Source: Arion vulgaris | Lineage: Eukaryota > Mollusca > Gastropoda > Stylommatophora > Arionidae | Length of the DNA stretch: 64,000 nucleotides | NCBI GenBank assembly: GCA_020796225.1 | Contig: CM036762.1 | Coordinates: 16,139,786 to 16,203,785, forward strand | Direction of reading: 5' to 3' | Shown: positions 42,436 to 53,910 of the stretch, piece after piece | Layout: every line of letters begins with the position of its first letter | Position numbering within the stretch: the first letter of the stretch is position 1 | Position numbers and translations under genes: made by a program | Notes under the pieces: model-generated | The model's database searches: none | The model's input: only the letters and a program-made list of their open reading frames with translations | Told to the model about the DNA's origin: nothing

Positions 42436-42662
42436 CTGGCAGAATGGATTAAAGCACAAGCTCTCATTCAGGAGACCCGGGTTCAATCCCCAGTAAGGCC
42501 AATGAATCGTTTTTTCTATCTGGGCATAAAAAAAAATCAGAACCTGAAGAGTTTCGCAGCGACTGCACTAGCCATACTACCATTAAATTCCACAGGCTCA
42601 TGTCCCTCCTGTCATAGACTGTCCTAAAAACGGTAAAACAGGCAGTAAAGATATTTTTTAAT
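42436..42662 (+). mobile_element. tRNA-derived SINE S8
   Basis: Head GTCTGGCAGAATGGATTAAA, box GGGTTCAATCCCC, body GACTGCACTAGCCATACTAC. Other copies: 57655-57880 (minus) and 61647-61887 (plus). Confidence 0.82.
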
Positions 42663-42834
42663 TAAAAATGGTTTAAGATCACCGTAAAGGTCCGTCTGTT
42701 TGCATCTCAGAATGGTTTGATGGAAGCAGCATTTGCATAACAAACCTGAGATCATAGACTGTTCACATATATTTGATCTTTTTTATGCCTTTCAATGATG
42801 GTAATGCAAAGAATTTCGTTGTGTTGATGGAACA

Positions 42835-42985
42835 AAGATGGGAAGCAAAGAATAGTAGCATTGCTACCTAAAAGGTATGTTATAGGAGGTGACTAGTGTA
42901 GGGTTCAGCTTCGGGCTGACTACCCCTTCTAGTAGAAAGCTTAAGCTACAAAATCCAATCAACCATGCCTAAGAGCCTAAAGATG
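42835..42985 (+). mobile_element. S3-related SINE, diverged
   Basis: GGGAAGCAAAGAATAGTAGC and a core-like TATGTTATAGGAGGTGACT, then a different body. Confidence 0.6.
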
Positions 42986-43141
42986 AAGAATTGATTTCAT
43001 TGCATCATGTTTTTACTCCTCCAAACTGCTTGATCCCTCTCCGCAGAAATGGTACACCACCTGCCAAAAGTATTGCCCAAAGCACAAACCTGGGAAACAA
43101 TCATAGGAATCTCTTTAAAATATGCATGCACTTGTAAACAG

Positions 43142-43222
43142 AACAATGCAATCCAGAATCGAACCAATGACCTTTTGGAATGCAAGGCAACAAGAGCTTA
43201 ACCACTCAGCCACAAAGATCCC
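43142..43222 (-). other. tRNA-like sequence (pseudo-tRNA or SINE head)
   Basis: On minus: GTGGCTGAGTGGTTAAGCTC fits the A-box region of Ser/Leu-type tRNAs and GGTTCGATTCT fits a B box. The acceptor ends do not pair convincingly, so a SINE head or pseudogene is likelier than a working tRNA. Confidence 0.45.
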
Positions 43223-43348
43223 ATGAGAGCCAACAACGAACATGTCAAAACAAGGAAAATAATAACTGTAGCTGCAAGAGATAGTTAAAGTTTGGAAGAG
43301 TTTGTTTGCTTGGTTGGAGCATATGCCCCAACCAAGCTTAAAATCCCA

Positions 43349-43612
43349 AAGAGAGAGACAGAGAGAGAATGGAGACAGAGAGAGAATGGAGACAGAGAGA
43401 GAATGGAGACAGAGATTGAATGGAGACAGAGAGAGAATGGAGACAGATTGAATGGAGACAGAGAGAGAATGGAGAGAGAGAGAGAATGGAGACAGAGATT
43501 GAATGGAGACAGAGAGAGAATGAAGACAGAGATTGAATGGAGACAGAGAGAGAATGGAGACAGAGAGAAAGTGGAGACAGAGATTGAATGGAGACAGAGA
43601 GAGAATGCACAG
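43349..43612. repeat. 17-bp minisatellite at an RTE-type 3' end
   Basis: Unit GAGACAGAGAGAGAATG, alternating with GAGACAGAGATTGAATG. It starts right after CATATGCCCCAACCAAG (43320-43336), the end of an R2-type LINE, whose own tail is GAGAGAGA. Confidence 0.92.
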
Positions 43613-43864
43613 GAGGTCATGTTCAGATAAAAATACCAGGTATGCTTGCAGTTCCATGAGATCACTTATAATGTTTCTTGTATGTTTTAGAACATTTTAT
43701 GTTTGTCTGAACAAGACCTGTCTGTTGACATGTCATCATCTACTCTTCCTTTTTGTTCTTTACTCTAATCTTGTTTTGCTTCACAGTCAGGATAAGAAGA
43801 GATTTCTAGAATGGGTTTTTGTGTGTGCTTCATAAACAGTGTTTCTTACCGCCTATGTTATTTC

Positions 43865-44095
43865 TTAGGTCCACCTTTTGCATGGATGGTCTTTTGCTTT
43901 GTATCCACTGTATCAGAGTAGCATTGTTCTTTGAGGCACACTGTCTGTTGGTAATCTGCTTATGTGTCTTTCTTTTTTCTTTCACGTTTTTCTGCTTTTT
44001 GTCGTTAGGCATAGCAGGTTTAACTGGTGATCGGTTTCCGAGATAGTGCACGCTCTGTCGTTTGATATGCTGTGTGATATTAGTGTGCATGGTGA
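43865..44095 (-). mobile_element. RTE-type LINE 3' fragment
   Basis: On minus: GATACAGTGGATACAAAGCA, AGTGCACTATCTCG-like words (GCACTATCTCGGAAACCGAT) and a CTATGCCTAACG end, as at 49380-49440. Confidence 0.65.
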
Positions 44096-44215
44096 CATGC
44101 TTGCATTTCAAAATGTGTGTGATTTGTCTTATTATTTGATTTATTGCTATGTTGCATTTCAAAATTTGTGTGATTTGTGCTATGATTTGATTTATTGCTA
44201 TGTTGGATTTCATTA
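44096..44215. repeat. 57-bp tandem duplication
   Basis: CATTTCAAAATGTGTGTGAT to TTTATTGCTATGTTG appears twice in a row with few changes. Confidence 0.85.
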
Positions 44216-44682
44216 GATATTCTTCCATGTCCATGTCATCTACAAATGTTAAAATGCTGTAGATTGTATTTTGGTTACTTTTGCTGTGTATATATATATG
44301 TCTTCCTCTCTTCCTTGGCTATTGACGACAACGCAGCCAGTGGCAGGCATGACTTATTGCATTTGGAAAAGCAACATAATATCTTCTCTTTACTCGGTCT
44401 GTGGCTATCTTCCACAGGCTACCAAGTCTGGCGCAAAATGTGCATCTCTTGATTCCATTGTTCTCCAGAAAACTGCTTTTGGTCTGCACCCGACCAAGTT
44501 GTCTGTGATCTGCCTCAAACTTGTCTGTCTCTGACCAAATTGTCTGTGGTCTGTCTCTGAACAGGTTGTCTTTGGTCTATCCTTATTCTACAACACTGTG
44601 AGTTGTAACTCTATTGTATAGTTCTTATTCTATACCTTTTGCAAGGTCTGTGTGTTGGATTTTTGCAGAAGGGGGACATTGT
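44216..44682. other. Nothing recognised
   Basis: Includes TGTCTGTGGTCTGTCTCTGA-like repeats near 44490-44570; otherwise no match. Confidence 0.4.
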
Positions 44683-44985
44683 TTCAAATCCCGGTATAGT
44701 TGATTAATGCTGAATAATCACCTTGGCTACTGAAAAAGTGCTCTTTTGCTTGTAGCTGGTACCAATCTAGTGTTGAAAAGGTCTGAGTGCAAAAAGGGCA
44801 CTAATTGCAGTGGCGTCAATTCTATTTTTTACTTTGGCTATTGGGTTCAAATCCCTGTATAAATGATTTATGCTGAATAGTCTCTCTGCAGCTGGCATCA
44901 AACTAGGGCTGAAAGGGTCTGAGCACAAATAGGGCACTAAGTGAAGTGGCGTCGTTTCTATCCATTTTTTACTTTGGCTATTGGG
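44683..44985. repeat. About 145-bp tandem duplication
   Basis: Both halves hold TCAAATCCC, AATGCTGAATA or ATGCTGAATA, AAAGGGTCTGAG-like and GTGGCGTC words in order, each ending TTTTTTACTTTGGCTATTGG. Confidence 0.8.
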
Positions 44986-45009
44986 TATTGATGACATAGA
45001 GCTTAGTGC

Positions 45010-45095
45010 AGATCAATATGCCCCCTATCTACCTACAGCGGATGTTGATGAATATGCATGCTGATGGTTCCGGTAGTTCGCTGGTTAAACAGTTG
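45010..45095 (-). mobile_element. LN-I fragment, diverged
   Basis: GTTGATGAATATGCATGCTG and GGTTCCGGTAGTTCGCTGG match the TISMHTLRYLLG region of other copies on minus. Confidence 0.5.
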
Positions 45096-45099
45096 TTAG

Positions 45100-46095
45100 T
45101 TTATACTACACTAAAAGTTAGAGCTGTTTGTACTTATGCTTGTTTCCATTTTCTTTATTTATTTTTTTTTTTCATATTTATTTACCATTTGTCGTTTTAT
45201 ATGTTACTCCACTGTTTCTTGTTCAGTACTGTCATTATCAATCAATCCATCAATTGCGAAATTGTTATATAACTGACCATATACTTCATCGAATCACTCC
45301 TTACTATTATTATAGAATTATTTATATGTTCAAATGTCATTAGGTGCACATTTCCTTCTCTAATTATACACACTCACTGACATAACCAATAGCAACAATA
45401 CATCCTGTTTGTATTCACATTTGTATGAGTAAACAATGATGGCGCGAATGAAAGGACACCTCGACCCACCAAGAACAGCAGCCGTCTCGTTCCGTCATTT
45501 AAAGTGAACGAGGAGACAAAACACCAAAGGTTCACAACTAATTTGAATATATATATGTATATAATATCTAGCTCTATAATACACGGATTGAAAACTGTGA
45601 CACAGATATTCACGATTCGTTCTGTCAAGGTAATTTTCATCAAGACTAAAAGATCAAGAAGGAAATGTTCCGTAGTAATTTACCATTGTTGCTGATACAC
45701 TGCGACCTAGATTCCTCCATCGCGGGAGATCGATTCAGTCTGGCCTAGGCGGAACCCGGTGGGTGATGATACAGGTTTACTCCAGATATCAAAATGAGCA
45801 ATGATTTATCATTCACACCAACTATTGACAAACTTACGCATTTACACAATCTTACCGTGTATGCTAAGCAAATTGTTTTGAAAGATGTGCATGTACGAAT
45901 CCCTGCAAAGAACAAAAACATGCCGTCTGGTATTTAGAAGAGATCGGTGTAAACGTAGTAATGGAGATAGTGGAAACGTCTGTGTCAAAACAGGACACAA
46001 GAGAGGTTGTGGCTGTTGTGATGTGCGAATAGTAAATGTTCGTTACTCGAATACCTATTATTGCATGGATCCTTAAGTACTTAATAGCACTTCAG
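45100..46095. other. Single-copy-looking sequence
   Basis: No repeat or gene recognised. The short open frame at 45885-46076 (Cys/Arg-rich) has no motif I know. Confidence 0.4.
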
Positions 46096-46109
46096 ATAAA
46101 GTATTCGTT

Positions 46110-46570
46110 TTTTTTATCAATTGATTGATTGATTGATTGACAGGGCCATTATCAATGCACTTTGGTGAGTAACCGTGACTGTTCCGATCTCTTTCTTACA
46201 CAGGAAGGTCTCATATACAGTTCACGAACTCCTTAGCACCGGCGTGGGTCCTATATGTAATTTTGAAGTTGGTGAAGATATTTTTGTAGGAATTTTACTT
46301 TAAATCTTTTCTAATGAATTTTGCAAAGGCAGCGGCTTTCCAACCTGCGCTTCTCGATTTTGAACTGTCAAGTGTTCTTTTACTTGCTCAGATTGAACAC
46401 GGGACCTACGTTTTATCGTCCGTCCTCGACATGACTAGTACCCGATCTCATCTATGCTAAGATCAGGGATCTCTGGAAAAATACTAAGATGGCTCCTCGA
46501 GGGAGCGAACCTAGTAACAGAGGGAAAGAAGCCCGAAAGACGAGCAATTAACCACTACGCCACAGAGAGT
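46110..46570 (-). mobile_element. tRNA-derived SINE S6, near full length
   Basis: Minus-strand S6 from a TCAATCAATCAATC tail at the left to a tRNA-like head (GGCGTAGTGGTTAATTGC) at the right. GAACCTAGT replaces the B-box context. Confidence 0.8.
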
Positions 46571-46624
46571 CCTAACTCGATCCACATAACTCGGTATTTC
46601 TCAATCGCTTCCTTCACTAAAAAT

Positions 46625-47875
46625 ATGTTCGCTTAAAATATTGTCTATACATTCAAGGTTGTCTCTTGTACAAACTTCACTGTCTTGTGTAGTTCACACA
46701 GAGGTCCGTGTAATTTTATGTCGAGTGTTGTTTTATTAAGCCAGTGAGTTTACCTCAGTATATCATATTCGGGGCAGTCTTGAAGTATGTGCTCTGCAGT
46801 CTGGTGTGCCTGTCCACATGTACACATGGCTGAATTGCCAATCTTGAATTTTTGTATACATGTGGCTGCGGAGTCGTTTGTGTCCTGTTCTAAGTCGCAG
46901 AATGAGAACTTGTTCTAATCTGCTTCTATTATAGTAGTCGTCTTGTGTTGATATTTGTGGCTTTCTGATTCATTTAATCATCCTTTTATTTTGGTGGTAG
47001 GTAACTGGCACATCCAGTTGGTCTCCTGCAGCACCTTCCTTGGCCAATCGGTCTGCTGTTTTATTTCCTGGTATTCCACAGTGAAAATGGTATCCACTGC
47101 AAGACGATCTTGCGCTGCTTGCACGGTTTAGACAGTAGAGTCTGTAGATCTGGCAAATTTCTGGACTGGAGTGCTGATTTTGCATGTCACAAATACAACA
47201 GGTTGAAGATCAAGTCTGGTGTTCAACAGTTTCTCTGTTGCCATCTTTATTGCCTGAAACGCCCGAGTGGTTACTGAGGCCCAAATTTGGGGTGTAAAGA
47301 ATAGAACCACTGTTACCTGCCACGCATGTCGTAAGAGGCGACTAAGATGGTTTGGCTGAAATCAGATGTACATGTCCTAAACGTGTAGAAGTCTATGTGT
47401 TTAGGGGCCTACCAAACCAATGTGTAACGTATACACGTTCTTGGCAAAGATCAAACATATCACAAAGAGTGATTAAAATTGGTCGTAAAGAACGAACGCA
47501 AAGAAGAAGTAGATTGCCTGAATTTATGCATCATAGTTGTGACAGAATTTCCTGTAGGTGCTCTAATACTATCCCTAAAGTTGTTTGGGTATTCTATGTA
47601 CACTCCTGCTCCTCCATTCTTCACTGCATTTTCTGCTGACCCATTCATGTATACCCGGACTCAGAGATCGTGTGGGTATTCTTCATCAAGTAAACTGAGA
47701 GTGACTGTCTTACGTTGTATGCTGTTCTGCTCATCCTTGTCGAGTATTTCTTTCACTTCTGTCTGGATACATACTTCTGGTCCAGTTTCTCTCTCCAAGG
47801 GGTTTGCTCTGGCACAGACTTTAAGAGAATGCAAACTTTTCGTTGGTCTGAAGTTTGCCTATTCAGTCTTTTGAC
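46625..47875 (-). mobile_element. LN-K-type LINE C-terminal region, split by S1
   Basis: On minus, 47875-47523 gives the start of RNase H (NGSAENAVKNGGAGVYIEYP, with the DGS Asp now Asn), and 47248-46930 the end (HCGIPGNKTADRLAKEGAAG). 46920-46640 is the Cys-His tail (TAEHILQDC). S1 sits between the halves at 47259-47512. Frameshifts throughout. Confidence 0.82.
47259..47512 (+). mobile_element. SINE S1, full copy, inside the LINE
   Basis: 10-bp exact duplication ATTGCCTGAA at 47249-47258 and 47513-47522. Complete head, core and GAACGAACGCAAAGAAGAAG tail. Confidence 0.95.
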
Positions 47876-47879
47876 CTGA

Positions 47880-48240
47880 TGAATAACAATGCTACTTTTC
47901 AAAACATCTGTTTTCCATTGGGTGGCTTGGCATACACATAAACTTTTCTGCCTGTGTCATTACTTGTGTGTCTGCGTTCTGTCAGTGCCTGTATTCCCCC
48001 ACCCCTTCCACTCTTTCCATCTCCACTATTGGTGTTGATTTCATTTCTCATCTGTCTCAATTAATAATACTTGGATTGGGAAAGCGTGAAGGGAAGAGTT
48101 GATTGTCTGCGGAAGGGTCGTCTCCAAAGATTCGTTCCCCGCATGGAACGATCGGAATACTTTTCTAGTAATCTTTACATAATATAATATAATAATTTTT
48201 TTTATTATTATTATTTTCCGAATGATTATCATTATTTCGG
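47880..48240. other. Nothing firm; AT-rich end
   Basis: A TTATTATTATT tract near 48200-48220; otherwise no match. Confidence 0.4.
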
Positions 48241-49440
48241 AAAGTATCTTACATCCGATAGTAGACTGGACAGAGAGATTGAAACTAGAATCTATTGCAA
48301 GCCAAAAACAAAGACGTATCTTCACATCCGATAGTAGACTGGACAGAGAGATTGAAACTAGAATCTAGCAAGCCAACACGTATCTTCACATCCGATAGTA
48401 GACTGACCAGAGAGATCGAAACTAGAATCAGCAAGCCAACGTATCTTCATCCGATATGACTGGACAGAATCGAAACTAGAATCTAGCAAGCCAAACGTAT
48501 CTTCATCCGATATAGACTGAACAGAGATCGAAACTAGAATCCAGCAAGCCAACGTATATCTTCACATCCGATAGTAGACTGGACAGAGAGATCGAAACTA
48601 GAATCTAGCAAGCCAACACGTATCTTCACATCCGATAGTAGACTGAACAGAGAGATCGAAACTAGAATCCAGCAAGCCAACGTGTATCTTCACATCCGAT
48701 AGTAGACTGGACGGAGAGATTGAAACTAGAATCCAGCAAGCCAACAGACTTCACATCCATACTATCTCAATCTGAAACAAACCAGCAATTCCAGTGATCT
48801 ACACGATAAATGACAGAGATTGAAACTTAAATCTTTAACCAACACTATCTACAGTCCAAAGATGACAGACAAAAGAATCAGGAAAAGTTACTCACATCAA
48901 ATAGAGACCTGAGGAAGAGTAAACTAGAATCCAGCAAGCCAACAACATTACACACCAACTTTCTCCAATCTTGAAACACCCAGCAATTCCAGTAAAGACT
49001 AAAAGACAGATTATAAATTCAATCTTTATACCAACACTATGCTACCAGTGCCAAACATGGGCACTAACAAAAGAACAAGGAAAATTACCACATGCGAAAT
49101 GAGATGCCTGAGGAAAGCAGTAAATAAAACAAGAAGAGACCATATAAGAAATGAGGAAACTAGAAGAACAGTCGGAACAACACCTGCTATTAGATTTATT
49201 GAAAAACAGAGACTCAAATGGTTTGGCCACTTGGTGAGAATGAACCCGAATACACCAGTTGCAAGAGCGTACAACCTGAAAATAAAATCATCAAGAGGAA
49301 GAGACAGACCAAGAAAAAGAAGATGGGTTGATGTAGTTACAAACATCTTAAAACTCCACAATACTACAGCATATCAAGCGACCGAGCGTGCACTATCTCG
49401 AAACCGATCATCAGTTAAATTTGCAACGCCTAGCGGCTAA
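48241..49440 (+). mobile_element. RTE-type LINE with internal 64-bp minisatellite
   Basis: 48241-48745 holds eight or so units, about 64 bp when complete (ATCCGATAGTAGACTGGACA, GAGAGATCGAAACTAGAATC, CAGCAAGCCAAC). The unit itself reads SDSRLDREIETRIQQAN, a normal segment of this LINE. After it come NSIFIPTLCYQCQTW-like codons, then an open frame 49039-49440 with KITTCEMRCLRKAVNKTRRD, RLKWFGHLVRMNPNTPVARA and RDRPRKRRWVDVVTNI. So one coding segment has been amplified in place. Confidence 0.85.
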
Positions 49441-49834
49441 AAATCAGAGAAGGACAAAAGAAAGAAAGAAGAAAGAACATTATTTCTAAAATATTTATTT
49501 AATTACTTTATAAATATCTTCATGAATATTCTTCTTTCCTCTATTCCTGTTGTACCTTACAGCTTTCAGTGTATGCGAAGAGTTTTGACAAGCGCCCTCG
49601 GGTGCGCCTCACGTATTGTGTTTCCTACAGTCTGAGTTCCATCGTTTGCGTTAGCACCTTTTAGCATTGAAACCATTGTATCCGAATCACAGTGCCCTTT
49701 GTGGTGTACTGATGAGCATGGACGTCCAAGTACATTTTTCCAGGAGGGCGCAAAATGAATTCAAACAAATTTAGTTGGTAGTGTACTACGCGGAAATGGA
49801 GAAGACCAGATTATTATTAAACTTCTTCTTCTTC
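49441..49834. other. Nothing recognised
   Basis: No gene or repeat that I can support. Confidence 0.4.
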
Positions 49835-50155
49835 CACCATTTACTTCTTTATGGAAGTGTTGGGGGTGAAATGTAATGATCTTGTGTGTGCTTTTTTTAA
49901 GGCACTTTGTAAGCTGATATTCATGTTCGTAAGGCTGTTCTTGATGCCGTCGCTCCATCTTTTGCGTGGTTTTCCTCTTGCCTTGTACTCATTATACTTT
50001 TTCTGTGTGGCTCTCTGTGTAGGCGATACCAGGGCATTCTGGTCAGGTGTCCAAACCATTTAATCTGTTGTTCTTTTATGAATTGCATAACTGGTTTCAC
50101 ATCCAGTCTCCTTCTGATTTCTTCATTTCTAATTTTGTCTCTTATTGTCACACCT
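49835..50155 (-). mobile_element. RTE-type LINE C-terminal fragment
   Basis: On minus: IRDKIRNEEIRRRLDVKPVM, QQIKWFGHLTRM, HTRSLHFTPNTSIKK. The end of the same type recurs at 59955-60150 (plus). Confidence 0.8.
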
Positions 50156-50419
50156 GCAGCTCTTCTGAGTTATCAAAATGCCATTTTCTAGGAGGTGGTA
50201 CCACTCCCCATTCTCCTTTTGTCTTAATGTATGGACGCCTATGTTAATGAGCAGTTATTAGACTGATTGACTGTAATAGATCTAAGTCTACTAATTAAGA
50301 TGTAAAGTTACTAGTACTACCTAATACTTCTTTCCACAGCTCGGTTACTTGTTAATAGCCAACAATTACAATCACTAAGTAACGACTACAAACATGTCGC
50401 CATGAACACAAAAATAGCA

Positions 50420-50800
50420 ATGTTCAACACAATCTTTCTCCCCCACATTATGCTACCAGTGCCAAACCTGGACACTGACATCAAATGATAGAAGAAAACT
50501 AGTCACGAGAGATGAAGTGTCTACGCTGAATGCTGGGGGTAACAAGAAGAGACCGGTTGAGAAATGAAGACATCAGGAAAAAGGGAGACAACATCAGTGC
50601 TAGACTTCATCAAGAAACAACAAATTAAATATTTCGGTCACATAAGCAGATTACCAACAGACAGTGCACCTCAATGAGCAATGCTGCTCCGATACAATGG
50701 GTACAAAGCACATGGCAGGCAACTCAAAAGATGGACCTAAGAGAAAACAGAGGCGACGAAAGACACTAGCTACGAAGCGCACACAAAGTCCCGTTTTAGA
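50420..50800 (+). mobile_element. RTE-type LINE fragment
   Basis: CACATTATGCTACCAGTGCC, then codons for TSVLDFIKKQQIKYFGHISR. Frames broken. Confidence 0.65.
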
Positions 50801-50869
50801 AATCTCACCTTGACCTGACGCTGTGAGACAAAACAGGATTGGAGATAAGAAAAGAAAGTAACGACTATG

Positions 50870-51235
50870 TAACGGTTACTAAGTAACGAGTATTTGTTAA
50901 AACATGTAACGAATAGCTACCAATGATTCAAAGTAATTGAAACACACAACTAGTTGACTGTGATCGCGCAGTGTATATAGTGTTCAGTGCTCGCGAACAT
51001 GTGAGTCAAATCACGAAGAGAGGAACCTCGCTGTCTGCGCTTGACTACGAGGCGGTTCGGATGTGAGTTTTAGTGCAGCTTGAACATTAAGTTCGCGTCA
51101 CTCATTTTGATCCCAGGACATACCGTGTTAGTACAGTGAGTGATCTGAGACGTCATTCGAGAGATTTGACATGAAGAAAGAAATGAAATGAGACACATAC
51201 AGAGAGACAAATAAGTAAAGAAATATAAATATAAC
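50870..51235. other. Nothing recognised
   Basis: No match found in either strand. Confidence 0.4.
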
Positions 51236-51244
51236 ACAGGAGTC

Positions 51245-51470
51245 TCTGCAGATTAGACCAGTGCCAGCTTATTCCTCTCCGCTCCTCGTGGAGCATAGGA
51301 CCTCAACAGTTCTTCTCCACTTTTCCCGGTCTCTGGCTGTTTTTCTTATGGCTTCCCGTGATAGTGCAGCATCCTTCAGTTACTCAAGAAGGCACCGTTT
51401 CTAGGTCTGCTTAGAACTTCCTCTTTTCCGTCGGTCGGAGAAGGGGATGTCAGCGCTAAAGTTTCCATTC
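51245..51470 (-). mobile_element. RTE-type LINE 3' fragment
   Basis: On minus: FSDRRKRGSSKQT, then SREAIRKTARDREKWRRTVE and VLCSTRSGEE. The last words recur at 22672-22702. Confidence 0.7.
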
Positions 51471-51756
51471 GGCGTTGATTGATATCTGTCTCCGACCTGT
51501 AGCCCTAGTTTGTCAAAGAATATAGTTATTTGTGTTGAGCAACTTGTTCTTAGTTTCTGCAACTGTGTCATTTTTTTCAATGGAACACATCGCACAGCTA
51601 CCAACATGTAGGACCTGGAGGCCACATTTAGTCTGACATTTGACATATGGTTTGTGTATTCCTGTCTAATACAATGCCCTACCGGTATAGCTCTCCGGGT
51701 CATTGAAACACGTAAGAACCCCCCCTCCCCAACTAATACAAAGTAATGACCTCGTG
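51471..51756 (-). other. Open but unassigned stretch upstream of the LINE tail
   Basis: The minus frame stays open (SNVRLNVASRSYMLVAVRCV, TQITIFFDKLGLQVGDRY). It could be more of the LINE or a chance frame; no domain recognised. Confidence 0.3.
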
Positions 51757-51995
51757 ATCTTCTTCTTTGTGTTCGTTCTTTACGACCAATTTTAATCACT
51801 CTTTGATCTTTGCCAAGAACGCGTATACGTTGCACATTGGTTTGGTAGGCCCTAAACGCATAGACTTCTACGCGTATAGGACACATGCATCCGATTTCAG
51901 CCAAACCTCATTAGACGCCTCTTACGACATGCGTGGCAGGTAACAGTGGTTCTATTCTTTACACCCCAAATTTGGGCCCCGGTAATCACTCGGGG
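51757..51995 (-). mobile_element. SINE S1
   Basis: Full minus-strand S1 with a small deletion in the tail (TGTGATATGTT lost). Ends at CACTCGGGG. Confidence 0.88.
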
Positions 51996-52094
51996 ACTGT
52001 TGCCAGACCTGCATCTCATGTTCAATAGACAGGCAATCAATATGGAATTTTCCGAAACACTATGGGGCACCGGTGAGGACTGTTAACATGGTCT

Positions 52095-52345
52095 AGCAAC
52101 TCTATTAGGGTTTTGCTGTCCAGGTTATCCATGATGAAAGACTTTCGGAGAAGTACCAGGTCACTACGGGTGTTAGACAAGGATGCCTGCTGTCTCCCCT
52201 CGTCTTCTTGATGATGCTTGATTGGGCTACACGCACATCATATGCCAGGTCAGTAAAAGGCATTCAATGGACACATATAAAAATTAGAGGACCTGGAATT
52301 CGTGCATGATCTTGCCTTGCTCTCACACACATGAACATCCACATA
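52095..52345 (+). mobile_element. Reverse transcriptase fragment, catalytic box mutated
   Basis: KYQVTTGVRQGCLLSPLVFL then KLEDLEF-VHDLALLSH. The usual FADD reads FVHD, which would remove one catalytic Asp neighbour. RTE-type by its wording. Confidence 0.7.
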
Positions 52346-52436
52346 AGCTTTTCCAGGGAGCGGCAAACGCGAAAATGGAGAAAATTAGATTCGCATAAAA
52401 CTGATTTATAAAAAATATATTTTCCAGGGAGTGTAC

Positions 52437-52595
52437 CAGGGCGGCTCGTCATTAGGCCAGCGGGGCCGGCCCCACCAAAACCGAAAGGGGAATAACTTCC
52501 GGAATAGACAAATAATAGTAAATACTAAAAAAACATGATTTTTCCGAAAATTTGTGTCTGGCCTCACCAAGAAAAATGACCACGAGCCGCCACTG
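52437..52595 (+). mobile_element. hM MITE copy 7, variant interior
   Basis: CAGGGCGGCTCGTC start, ACGAGCCGCCACTG end. Duplication GAGTGTAC/GGGTGTAC (52429-52436, 52596-52603; one mismatch). Same interior as copy 5. Confidence 0.9.
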
Positions 52596-52914
52596 GGGTG
52601 TACCATACAGGCGTGCCTGCTCCGACTTCAGAGGTAAATCGAGTCCTTTAAAAACCCGCCCCTTTAAGATGTCGTAATTCTCAAGTTTTCTTGAATGTCC
52701 TTTTTTATGTTAATACTCGCCGTTCTTGGACATCTCATTTCATCTTCTTGCTGATGTACAGAACGAGGCCAAAGCATAGACTGCTCATTCTCAACCCATC
52801 AAAGAGACAATCATTATAATTAGAACATTTTATGAGATTTGAAGCAGACTGACAAAAATAAAAATTGAAAAGAGACGAGAAGACGCAAGAGAGAGTTAGA
52901 GAGACATATATATA

Positions 52915-53077
52915 CAGCGGCGGCTCGTCATTAGGGCCAGTGGGCAAGCCCCACCAAAAATAGGTGTAATGTGTATTTATTATTTTATAAATTAAAATAT
53001 AACCTAACCCAAAACCATAATTTTCCCGAAAATTTGTATCTGGCCCCACCAACAAAAAAGATCATGAGCCGCCACTG
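52915..53077 (+). mobile_element. hM MITE copy 8
   Basis: CAGCGGCGGCTCGTC start, GAGCCGCCACTG end. Duplication TATATATA/TAAATATA (one mismatch) in an AT run. Confidence 0.88.
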
Positions 53078-53148
53078 TAAATATATATATATGCAAATGA
53101 ATATGTGCAGCTGACATTCAATATGCGGACAAATTGTAATATTGCATT

Positions 53149-53418
53149 GTTCTTCTTCTTTCTTCTTTTTCGAATACTCCATATCGAACACTTGTTAAAA
53201 GACTCTTGTGATTTGTATGTGATCTGAGCTTAAGAGCGATTATACGTTGTGCCATTTATGCGCCTACAAGTAGACCAGCCCATCCGATTTCTGCACGCTT
53301 TTATTTACTAGGGTAGCTTAGCTAGACCCTTACCTCTGTCGCCTCTTACGACATGCCTTGTAGGTCGCAGTGGTACTATTCTTTGCTTCCTTTACGGACC
53401 CTGGTACTTACACGGTGT
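53149..53418 (-). mobile_element. SINE S3
   Basis: Minus-strand S3 from a TTCTTCTTTC tail to head TTTGCTTCCTTTACGGACCC, core CTCTTACGACATGCC. Confidence 0.87.
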
Positions 53419-53736
53419 CACATCATCCAATAGCTTTTTACTGAGCAGAACTTTGCCACACTTTGAAAATAGACGTGGAGAGAAACTGTCTCCACACAAG
53501 GAAGAACCATCTCAGACAGAAATAGTAACAGATATGTGAAATATTTACATCATTTTGTCACGGTATATGTTGGAACTGTCAGAAGAAATCTGTCACTCTG
53601 GTGATAATGTTACAGAAACGTATATTAGACGACAGAATGGGGGCGGACTTAACACGAAGATTATGTCAATTAAAACCAAGGACAATATCTTCAAAACAAC
53701 ATTTCAGACACGAGGGAAAGATAAAATACATCGACA

Positions 53737-53902
53737 CAGTGGCGGCTCGTGATCCTTTTTGTTGGTGGGGCCAGGAACAAACGTTCGGGAAAATCATGGT
53801 TTTGGATTAGCTTATATTTAATTTATTAAATAATAAATGCACGTGACACATTATTTTTGATGGGGTCTGGCCCCAATGGTCCTTAATGACGAGCCGCCCC
53901 TG
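53737..53902 (-). mobile_element. hM MITE copy 9
   Basis: CAGTGGCGGCTCGTG start, GAGCCGCCCCTG end. Duplication CATCGACA/CATCGGCA (53729-53736, 53903-53910; one mismatch). Confidence 0.92.
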
Positions 53903-53910
53903 CATCGGCA

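Noticed and set aside
43115..43665. Leu/Ser-rich minus frames and Glu/Arg-rich plus frames
   Set aside because: They are translations of the 17-bp GAGACAGAGAGAGAATG array.
51401..51904. A 167-codon minus-strand gene
   Set aside because: Its start is SINE S1 and its end is an RTE-type LINE tail; only the middle is unassigned.
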